A DNA stretch of 7,199 bases from an uncultured Spirochaetaceae bacterium (GTDB lineage: Bacteria; Spirochaetota; Spirochaetia; Sphaerochaetales; Sphaerochaetaceae), in NCBI GenBank assembly GCA_946410375.1, contig CAMKAB010000040.1:1-7199 (forward strand). Reading direction: 5' to 3'. Positions within the stretch are counted from its first letter, which is position 1; each line of letters starts with the position of its first letter. The notes below the pieces were generated by a model. It did no database searches, was not told where the DNA came from, and was given only the letters and a program-made list of their open reading frames with translations. Below are positions 1 to 5,925 of the stretch, one piece after another. The position numbers were made by a program, and so were the translations under genes.

Positions 1-1329
1 GTTCTCACACCCGATATGCGCGGCTACGGCACGATGAGCTTTGACAAGGTCGATGAGATTCTGGAAAAGGGCTACGAGGAAGTGAACGCGCGGCGGAGCG
101 AATTGGAAAAGATCGCTTCCGTGTTCACCGAGGAGCAGAAACAATATAAGGATGCCGACAGAGTCGGTGCGTATTTCACTGTCTTTAAAAAAGGAAACGC
201 CTCTTTGAAGAAGCAGGAATCCACGCAAAAAACGCGGGAACAGAAGGCGTATTCTCAGAGCCGTTTTTCCATTGCGTTGCATAATCCGATGAGTTTCTAT
301 GTGGATCTGGATGAAGACGACTCGGATAAGTTCGTGTTTAATCCGACTTTTGATGTGAACCTCTTTTTGAGGCATTTCAAAGGCACCGGGCATGATATGA
401 ATTTCAAAATCAGCGTAGGAAGGGTTGTCTCCTTTAAGCCTGAGATTTTGTTTCAAATACACGAGGGTACGAGATTCGGCGTATATCTGGACGCTTTAAC
501 CGATTTGAATTTCGGCACGCAAACGTATGTAACGGATAGAGACAGTTTTGTGTCGTTTAACAAAATAGAGGCGAAGCTGGGCGGCGGTCTCGGCTTGAAA
601 ATTACCGATGAAAGAATCGTTAATGCGAATTTCAGGATTCTTGCGGATTATTTGCATACGAAGACACCTCTGCTTGCCGAAGACGGGTACGAAGCGGCGG
701 TATCTCACAATTATTTCTTTCCTCGTTTAGAAATATCAGAAGTTGCTAACGATATTTTAGATGCTAAAATTTCCGGTTCGGACGGATTGCGTTTTGATCT
801 TCACGGAACATTCGGCATACTGAAAGAAAAATTCACCTATAAATTCGCCCTGGGTGTGAGCGATGAGGTTTTCGTAAAGGATGAAAAGCACAGTTTCACT
901 TTTGATGTTAAGGGAGCCACGAGCAGAGAGCCTGTTCAGCTGAGAACAAGCTACTATGCGTACGGCGGTCCGAAGGGGGTTCCGGGCTACGGCACCGATG
1001 CGTATTACAGCGATTTCATTATGGCGGGCGTGAGCTATACGATGCCTGTGAAGCTGTCCAAACTTGAGTTGTACTTACGGTTTACCTGCAGGGGAGGAAT
1101 AAGAAGCGCATCTTCCTATTATTCGCTTGAGAAAGGGACGAATTCCTCTTTCTTTAGAGCTAACAAGTTCGCAGACAATATGGCTCCGTTCTATTCGTGC
1201 TTTGATGACCCTGAGTGGGATTTGGGAGGTTCTGTTGCGATCGGACATAAATCCCAGATCGGAGATTTTCAGTTCGGTATCGGTTTTAACAACCATTTGC
1301 AGCTTGCCGTGTTCTTCAATATTCTGTAA
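1..1329 (+). CDS. C-terminal part of a patatin-like phospholipase fused to an outer-membrane beta-barrel (5' end outside window)
   Basis: The frame is open from base 1 (442 codons visible), so the gene starts upstream; the Met at position 16 lies inside a conserved segment and is not the real start. Visible residues 4-28 (P-D-M-R-G-Y-G, then S-F-D-K, then E-K-G-Y) match the closing segment of patatin domains, where a P-D-x-x-G-Y/F stretch is followed by a helix ending in G-Y/G-R. The Ser-Asp catalytic dyad would lie upstream and is not visible. After a charged linker (about 28-80), residues 85-442 alternate polar and hydrophobic residues in short Gly/Asn/Tyr-rich strands and end in an aromatic/hydrophobic strand (LQLAVFFNIL), typical of an outer-membrane barrel. 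Y321-G-G-P-K-G-V-P-G-Y-G331 resembles the R-G-Y/F loop of Omp85/PlpD-type barrels. Such proteins (type Vd secretion, PlpD/FplA) carry a lipase across the outer membrane. The radical SAM gene follows 65 bp later. The barrel call is solid; the patatin call rests on a short segment. Confidence 0.72.
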   Translation, partial: VLTPDMRGYGTMSFDKVDEILEKGYEEVNARRSELEKIASVFTEEQKQYKDADRVGAYFTVFKKGNASLKKQESTQKTREQKAYSQSRFSIALHNPMSFYVDLDEDDSDKFVFNPTFDVNLFLRHFKGTGHDMNFKISVGRVVSFKPEILFQIHEGTRFGVYLDALTDLNFGTQTYVTDRDSFVSFNKIEAKLGGGLGLKITDERIVNANFRILADYLHTKTPLLAEDGYEAAVSHNYFFPRLEISEVANDILDAKISGSDGLRFDLHGTFGILKEKFTYKFALGVSDEVFVKDEKHSFTFDVKGATSREPVQLRTSYYAYGGPKGVPGYGTDAYYSDFIMAGVSYTMPVKLSKLELYLRFTCRGGIRSASSYYSLEKGTNSSFFRANKFADNMAPFYSCFDDPEWDLGGSVAIGHKSQIGDFQFGIGFNNHLQLAVFFNIL

Positions 1330-1336
1330 GAATATT
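1318..1336. repeat. Small perfect inverted repeat over the stop codon of the barrel gene
   Basis: AATATTC (1318-1324) and GAATATT (1330-1336) are perfect complements around a 5-base loop that contains the TAA stop (1327-1329). The stem is AT-rich and no T-run follows, so it does not look like a normal intrinsic terminator. It could protect a 3' end or slow ribosomes at the stop codon, or it may be chance. Confidence 0.35.
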
Positions 1337-1394
1337 CAGTAAGACGGGGATGTTGTCTGAAAATTCGGATTGAACGTTTGCGGCGGGGTCCGGT

Positions 1395-2435
1395 ATGGAG
1401 ACGAAACGGTATCTTTCTTATTCTGATTATTTATTAAGACGCTATGGATACAGGATTTACAGAGTCGGAGTGGACGGAGGATTCTCGTGTCCGAACAGGA
1501 ACCCGGCGGATAGGAGGGGAGGTTGCATTTATTGCGACAGCCAGGGCGCTTCTTCGGCGTACATCCGGGTAAAAGAGAGCATGTTTAATAAAAAGTCCGC
1601 TTTTGAGGAGAAAATTGACGATTTTGTCGGAGATAATAAGGCGCCTTCGTGTTTTTGCGAGGGCACTCTTGACGATAGAATCCGAAGCGTCAGGGCTCAG
1701 ATTGAGCGGGGTCTGGAATTTTTAAAAAGACGATACAAGGCGGAACATTTCGCGCTTTATTTTCAGGCTTTTTCCGGTACGTATGCTCAGGCGGACGAGC
1801 TGGAGACGATGTACGAAGCCTCTTTGGAGGGGCATGCGTGGGATGCTCTTATTATTTCCACTCGTCCCGATTGCATAGATGAAGAAAAACTATCTCTTTT
1901 AAAACGTTTTAAAGCTTTTGTTCCCGATGTGATTCTTGAGTTGGGGCTTCAAACCGCTGATGATGAAATTTTGCGCTTCATCAGACGCGGACACGATGCG
2001 GAGTGCTTTGAGAAGGCTGCGCGTCTTGTAAAGCGGTTCGGATTTGAACTTTGCACCCATATTATTTTGGGTCTTCCGGGAGAGAAGCGGGAGAGCGTGG
2101 ATAAGACGATAGCTCTTTTGAACCGCGTGCATACCGATGCGCTTAAAATACACAATCTGAATATCACTGCGGGAACCCCCCTGTACGATATGTTTAAGGA
2201 AGGTTCCGTTCGCGCTCCGAATGCGGAGGAACATATTGAAAAGGCGATTTACGTGTTGCGTCGTATTCCGTCCGATGTTGTTATTGAACGGTTGATTTGC
2301 GAAACGCCTCCCCATCGCCTGGCGAGTCCTCGGAATTTTCCCGATAAAAATACGTTTTTAAAGATGCTGAATGATGAAATGGAAAGGAGAAACGTGTATC
2401 AGGGGGATTTGTACGAGGGGGTAGTTCTGTTTTAA
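1395..2435 (+). CDS. TIGR01212-family (YhcC/YtqA-type) radical SAM protein
   Basis: The protein has 346 residues. The N-terminal motif C32-P-N-R-x8-C44-I-Y-C47 (C-x11-C-x2-C) should bind the [4Fe-4S] cluster that cleaves S-adenosylmethionine; this spacing is typical of the YhcC/YtqA group rather than the classic C-x3-C-x2-C. Other family signatures follow in order: LELGLQT (181-187), then R-R-G-H-D, H-I-I-L-G-L-P-G-E (ending at 230), K-I-H-N-L-N and G-T-P-L-Y (260-264). The C-terminus keeps the dK-x-x-x-L and Y-Q-G-D-L pattern. Bacillus YtqA (proposed name MnmL) has been linked to wobble-uridine (mnm5s2U) tRNA modification; whether this protein does the same is inference. The ATG at 1395 is the only reasonable start because an in-frame TGA lies at 1371-1373; the ribosome binding site (a GGGG at 1385-1388) is weak. 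With no promoter seen in the 65-bp gap, co-transcription or translational coupling with the upstream gene is likely. Confidence 0.9.
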   Translation: METKRYLSYSDYLLRRYGYRIYRVGVDGGFSCPNRNPADRRGGCIYCDSQGASSAYIRVKESMFNKKSAFEEKIDDFVGDNKAPSCFCEGTLDDRIRSVRAQIERGLEFLKRRYKAEHFALYFQAFSGTYAQADELETMYEASLEGHAWDALIISTRPDCIDEEKLSLLKRFKAFVPDVILELGLQTADDEILRFIRRGHDAECFEKAARLVKRFGFELCTHIILGLPGEKRESVDKTIALLNRVHTDALKIHNLNITAGTPLYDMFKEGSVRAPNAEEHIEKAIYVLRRIPSDVVIERLICETPPHRLASPRNFPDKNTFLKMLNDEMERRNVYQGDLYEGVVLF

Positions 2436-2485
2436 GGTGAGCTTCGATTCGGAGTTTTCGCTGCCCGACTGTGCGACAGGACCTC

Positions 2486-2514
2486 TTGACAGTTAAGCGA
2501 ATGAGCAATATACA
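2486..2514 (+). promoter_or_regulatory. Sigma70-type promoter for topA
   Basis: A perfect -35 box TTGACA (2486-2491) is followed after 17 bases by TATACA (2509-2514); TACAAT at 2511-2516 is a shifted alternative with a 19-base spacer. Transcription would start near 2521, giving a leader of about 180 nt before topA. It lies 51 bp beyond the radical SAM stop codon, so topA can be expressed separately from the upstream pair. No intrinsic terminator is evident between them. Confidence 0.7.
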
Positions 2515-2629
2515 ATTTTATTTACGCGGAACCGCCTCGGAATAAAACGTGTGGTACAAAGCATTCGGTACGCATTTTTAAAATTTCAAAAGCTTTCCCC
2601 GGGGGTGGAATCCGCAAAACTGCTTCATG

Positions 2630-2678
2630 TTGTAAGTTGGCGGTTATAGGTTATAAGCTGCCGGTTGTTAGCTGTAAG
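2630..2678 (+). repeat. Degenerate 7-bp tandem repeat (seven units) in the topA leader
   Basis: Seven consecutive 7-base units fit the pattern YTRNNRG without a break, for example TTGTAAG (2630-2636), TTATAGG (2644-2650), TTATAAG (2651-2657) and CTGTAAG (2672-2678). The flanking heptamers (2623-2629 and 2679-2685) do not fit. The array lies downstream of the topA promoter and ends 11 bases before the AGGAG ribosome binding site, so it would be transcribed but not translated. It looks like a decayed minisatellite. Confidence 0.6.
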
Positions 2679-2689
2679 TGAGGCATTTC

Positions 2690-2694
2690 AGGAG
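2690..2694 (+). promoter_or_regulatory. Ribosome binding site fixing the topA start
   Basis: AGGAG lies 6 bases before the ATG at 2701. It supports that start over the in-frame TTG at 2665, which lies inside the heptad repeat and has no Shine-Dalgarno sequence, and over the out-of-frame ATG at 2697. Confidence 0.75.
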
Positions 2695-2700
2695 CTATGT

Positions 2701-5490
2701 ATGGGTACGGATACCGTGAAGAATAATGATAGGAAATTGATAATAGTGGAGTCTCCTACAAAGGCGAGGACAATCACGAGGTTTTTGGGACCCGATTGCA
2801 CCATTATTGCAAGCAACGGTCATATACGCACGCTCCCCAAAGATTCTCTTTGCATAGATATAAAGAACGGATATAAGCCGGAATATATTGAGGATGCTTC
2901 AAAAAGCAAGGTTATCTCAACCCTTAAAACAGAACTGAAAAAGGCGGATGAACTGATACTCGCTACCGATGAGGACCGCGAGGGAGAGAGCATAAGCTGG
3001 CATCTTCTGGAAGTTCTGAAACCGAAAGTGCCGTATCGGAGAATGGTGTTCCACGAAATAACGAAGAAAGCGATTCTTGAAGCGTTTAAAAACGGCAGGG
3101 ACCTGGATATGAACCTTGTTCATGCTCAGGAAGCGCGCAGGGTGTTGGATCGCCTGTACGGCTACAAAATCAGTCCCGTTCTTTGGAGCAAGCTTTCAAA
3201 CAAGAATTTATCCGCCGGGCGCGTTCAAAGTCCGGGACTCAGGCTTATTGTGGACAGAGAGAAGGTCCGTTTGGTTTACAAAAAGGGCAGTTACTACGAT
3301 GTTGAAGTAAGTTTTGATAAGCATTTCAAGGGCAGACTGGACACGTTTAACGGACAGAAAATCGCCACCGGAAGGGATTTTGATTCGGAAACCGGAAAGT
3401 ATACCGGGTCGTCAAAGACGCTTTTATTAACCGAAGAAATCGCGGCGAATGTGGTGGAAAAATTACAGGGCTGCGTGTACACCGTTGAGGAGATAAAGGA
3501 GAAAAAGGTGATACAGCGCCCGCAGCCTCCGTTTACCACGAGCACATTGCAACAGGACGGAAACAGACGTCTTCATCTCTCCGCAAAAGATGTTATGAGA
3601 ATCTCTCAGAACCTGTATGAGAACGGTTTGATTACCTATATGCGTACGGACAGTACCGCTTTAAGCGCCGAAGGCATTCAGGCTGCGAAGCGGGCGGCGG
3701 AGGAGCTTTGCGGAAGGGAGTATGTTTCCGCTTCGGACAGGCACTATCAGACCAAAACGGTGAACGCTCAGGAAGCTCACGAGGCTATTCGTCCGGCTGG
3801 CGAGGTGTTCAGGCGTCCGGAAGAGACTGGATTGAGCGGGAAAGATTTGGCGCTCTATACTCTTATATATAACCGTACTCTCGCCACTCAGATGAAAGAC
3901 GCCGTTAAATTCACGACAACGGTGGTTCTTTCGGGAAAGAATCCGGGAAAGGGCGGCGGAGATGCCGTGAACGCAACGCTCGTCGCCTCGGGAACAAGAA
4001 TAGATTTTGCGGGTTTTTTGCGCCTATATGCGGAAAACTCCGCTTCTCAGGATGAACGCGAAGATGATGCTCAAAGCGGCTCGGAAGATGCTCTGAGGGA
4101 GGGCGGCGACTCCTCAAAAGAGGTGATTTTACCTCGTTTGGAATCGGGAGAAACGGTGAATGTTCTCGACATACAGTCTAAGCATCACGAAACAAAGGCT
4201 CCTGCGCGGTTTACAGAAGCGTCTCTTGTGCAGGAACTTGAAAAAAGAGGAATCGGAAGACCCTCCACGTATGCGGCGATAATTGACAGGATTCTGGAAA
4301 AAAAATACGTGGTACGCGAGGGGAGCGCTCTTGTTCCGACTTTTACGGCGTTCGGCGTCGTGGATTTGCTGGAGAATTATTTCAATAACCGCATAGACTA
4401 CGATTTTACAAGTCAGATGGAAGAGGACCTGGATAAGATTTCCAACGGCGAGCTGGAAGAGGAAAAATATCTGGAGAGTTTCTACAAAGGTTCGGGTAAT
4501 AACCAGGGCCTGGAAGAGCAGATAAAAGAGGTGAAGGATCTGATTGATTCCAAAAAGGCGAAGCGTCTTGTGATTCCGGGACTGAAAGAGGAAAATTATA
4601 TCATGCTCGGCCCTTACGGACCGTATGTGCAGAACAACGAAGGGAAATTCGTTTCTGTTCCCGAGTCTCTTACTCCTTCTTCCGTTACGGATGAGATTAT
4701 TGAGAATTTGAAAAACTCGGCTTCTTCCGGCTCTTCTTCGCCGAAATTGCTCGGAGTGTCTTCTACCGGGCGGAATATTCTCTATTGCACGGGGCGATAC
4801 GGGGATTACTGGCAGCTGGGTGATATTTCGCAAAAAGACGAAGTGAAGAGATTCAAGGTGCCGGCGGAGTACAAAGGTCGCGAGGTTCCCTTGAATGATA
4901 TAGAACGGCTTTTCAGTTTGCCGTTCGTCGTAGGTAAAACGGAAACGGGTGAAGACATCAAGGCGGGATACGGAAGGTACGGAGCATATTTGCAATGCGG
5001 AGATGATTTCAGACACGTAAAGACTTGCGAGGAGCTTTTGAATATGTCGGAAGAGGAGGCTCGGGCGGTTTTCTCCGAAGAGAAAAAAACGGCTAAAGGC
5101 GCTTCGAAAAAGTCTGCCGGAAGTGCAAAAAGAACTGCTTCGGCAAAAAAAGCGCTGACAGAGACGGAAAAAAACGAAGAGTCGGCATCTTTTGATGCCA
5201 TAGGCGAATCGGTGAGTTCGGCGAACTCTTCCGCACGGGGAAGTGTTCGGAAAACGGCGTCCGCAAAAAAGGCTTCGGAAAAAAAGAGCGGAGAGGTGAA
5301 AAGCCGGGCTTCTTCAGTCATTAAGGACTTCGGTGAAGTTGAAGGGAAACCTCTTTTCATTACAAGCGGGAGGTACGGTTTTTATCTTAAATACGGTACT
5401 GATAACATCAGAATTGCCGCAAAGTATCAGCATGATGAGGCATCTTGTAAGGAAATGACGCTGGAAGAAGCTCTCGGCTATTTGAAATAG
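2701..5490 (+). CDS. topA: DNA topoisomerase I (type IA), zinc-ribbon-less, with G-x-Y-G-x-Y C-terminal repeats
   Basis: This 929-residue enzyme relaxes negatively supercoiled DNA by cutting one strand and passing the other through. The Toprim domain carries E17 (IVESPTKA), H41 (NGHIRTLP) and the metal site T-D90-E-D92-R-E94-G-E. GRVQSP (173-178) and TSTLQQ follow. The catalytic tyrosine is Y313 in GLITYMRTDST, with R315 equivalent to E. coli R321. N-A-Q-E-A-H-E-A-I-R-P and R-G-I-G-R-P-S-T-Y complete the core. An acidic, low-complexity insertion occupies about 445-474. There are no paired CxxC zinc ribbons at the C-terminus. Instead there are four G-[RP]-Y-G-x-Y repeats at about 637-642, 698-703, 758-763 and 890-895, as in topoisomerase C-terminal repeat domains such as those of mycobacterial TopA. 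A Lys/Ala/Ser-rich linker (about 795-872) with TASAKKA at 812-818 and again at 852-858 separates repeats 3 and 4. The gene has its own promoter at 2486-2514. The start at 2701 is supported by AGGAG. Confidence 0.97.
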   Translation: MGTDTVKNNDRKLIIVESPTKARTITRFLGPDCTIIASNGHIRTLPKDSLCIDIKNGYKPEYIEDASKSKVISTLKTELKKADELILATDEDREGESISWHLLEVLKPKVPYRRMVFHEITKKAILEAFKNGRDLDMNLVHAQEARRVLDRLYGYKISPVLWSKLSNKNLSAGRVQSPGLRLIVDREKVRLVYKKGSYYDVEVSFDKHFKGRLDTFNGQKIATGRDFDSETGKYTGSSKTLLLTEEIAANVVEKLQGCVYTVEEIKEKKVIQRPQPPFTTSTLQQDGNRRLHLSAKDVMRISQNLYENGLITYMRTDSTALSAEGIQAAKRAAEELCGREYVSASDRHYQTKTVNAQEAHEAIRPAGEVFRRPEETGLSGKDLALYTLIYNRTLATQMKDAVKFTTTVVLSGKNPGKGGGDAVNATLVASGTRIDFAGFLRLYAENSASQDEREDDAQSGSEDALREGGDSSKEVILPRLESGETVNVLDIQSKHHETKAPARFTEASLVQELEKRGIGRPSTYAAIIDRILEKKYVVREGSALVPTFTAFGVVDLLENYFNNRIDYDFTSQMEEDLDKISNGELEEEKYLESFYKGSGNNQGLEEQIKEVKDLIDSKKAKRLVIPGLKEENYIMLGPYGPYVQNNEGKFVSVPESLTPSSVTDEIIENLKNSASSGSSSPKLLGVSSTGRNILYCTGRYGDYWQLGDISQKDEVKRFKVPAEYKGREVPLNDIERLFSLPFVVGKTETGEDIKAGYGRYGAYLQCGDDFRHVKTCEELLNMSEEEARAVFSEEKKTAKGASKKSAGSAKRTASAKKALTETEKNEESASFDAIGESVSSANSSARGSVRKTASAKKASEKKSGEVKSRASSVIKDFGEVEGKPLFITSGRYGFYLKYGTDNIRIAAKYQHDEASCKEMTLEEALGYLK

Positions 5491-5622
5491 CAGGTGATAG
5501 CGGGGGGAAATTCAGTCTCGTGATTTGCCGTCCCTGAAACAGTGTGCCGATGTCGAAGCTGGACCGGGACTGCGTTGTTATGCCTTGCCATGCGGGGGGC
5601 TATTGAACTGATCTCTTCGCTG
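5491..5622. other. Non-coding spacer between topA and the metK promoter
   Basis: I see no convincing gene here. The only ATG-initiated mini-frame (5550-5606, 18 codons) has no ribosome binding site. The 8-mer GCGGGGGG occurs twice (5500-5507 and 5592-5599), and ATAGC (5497-5501) is complementary to GCTAT (5599-5603), so the ends could pair over about 97 bases. GTCCC (5530-5534) can also pair with GGGAC (5566-5570). None is followed by a T-run, so topA has no recognisable intrinsic terminator. Confidence 0.4.
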
Positions 5623-5650
5623 TTGACTAAAAACTTAATAAAAATATACT
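5623..5650 (+). promoter_or_regulatory. Sigma70-type promoter for metK
   Basis: TTGACT (5623-5628) and TATACT (5645-5650) are separated by 16 bases, each one mismatch from consensus, in an AT-rich stretch. Transcription should start near 5657. This leaves about 270 nt of leader before the metK ATG, which is long for a housekeeping gene. Confidence 0.72.
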
Positions 5651-5656
5651 GAAACA

Positions 5657-5925
5657 TAGATTAAATACCGACGTGATTTAAAACCAAATTGCAGCGTCGT
5701 AAAAAAAGTTGCTAAAAGGAGTTTCATTTGCGGTGCGGATTCGCGGACGCGTGCTATTTGCGGTTTTTTGTTTTCCGTGTTCGGAGCGGATATTTCGCAA
5801 CATGTCCGGACTTTTCCGCTTATGACATCTCCTTTAACAGAAGAGGGAAAGCCGAAATCCGACTCGTTTATTATGGTGAATCGGGTTTTTCGGTTCTTCG
5901 GTACAAGAGAACGGGAGGTGTGTAT
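5657..5925 (+). promoter_or_regulatory. Long structured metK leader, candidate cis-regulatory RNA
   Basis: Pairings read by eye, from 5' to 3': CGACG/CGTCG at the start of the leader (arms near 5670 and 5695); AGCGGA (5785-5790) with TCCGCT (5815-5820); GAATCG (5878-5883) with CGGTTC (5891-5896) around a 7-base loop. The segment ACATCTCCT (5825-5833) can pair over nine bases, two of them G-U, with GGGAGGTGT (5913-5921), which contains the metK Shine-Dalgarno sequence. The same segment's CTCCTTT (5829-5835) is a perfect complement of AAAGGAG (5715-5721) upstream. The two pairings exclude each other, as in a translation switch. I do not recognise a SAM-I, SAM-II or SMK riboswitch core. Function as a sensor is inference; no folding was computed. 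Confidence 0.4.
5913..5918 (+). promoter_or_regulatory. Ribosome binding site of metK
   Basis: GGGAGG ends 7 bases before the ATG at 5926 and decides that start. A second purine-rich site, AAAAGGAG (5714-5721), lies 6 bases before an in-frame TTG at 5728 and could start a 66-residue longer product. Confidence 0.75.

Noticed and set aside
2501..2545. Mini open frame of 14 codons starting at ATG 2501
   Set aside because: Its start overlaps the topA promoter spacer, upstream of the predicted transcript start, and it has no Shine-Dalgarno sequence.
2576..2604. Run of palindromes TTTTAAAA, AAAGCTTT and CCCCGGGG in the topA leader
   Set aside because: Each is short and loop-less as a hairpin; clustering is curious but expected occasionally in such mixed AT/GC sequence.
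2665..2700. Upstream TTG start for topA giving 12 extra residues
   Set aside because: The TTG lies inside the heptad repeat without a ribosome binding site, whereas ATG 2701 has AGGAG at ideal spacing.
4129..5016. Antisense open frame of 295 codons within topA
   Set aside because: Composition is Arg/Phe-rich with no domain-like pattern; it mirrors conserved topA codons.
4806..5360. Antisense frame of 184 codons opposite the TopA C-terminal repeats and linker
   Set aside because: Its Phe/Ala/Ser-rich sequence is the complement of Lys/Glu/Ala/Ser codons of the linker; no start signals.
5550..5606. Mini open frame of 18 codons in the topA-metK spacer
   Set aside because: No ribosome binding site, and it lies before the metK promoter with no promoter of its own.
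5657..5925. Known SAM riboswitch (SAM-I, SAM-II or SMK type) before metK
   Set aside because: I could not find the conserved core sequences of these classes by eye. A covariance-model scan would be decisive.
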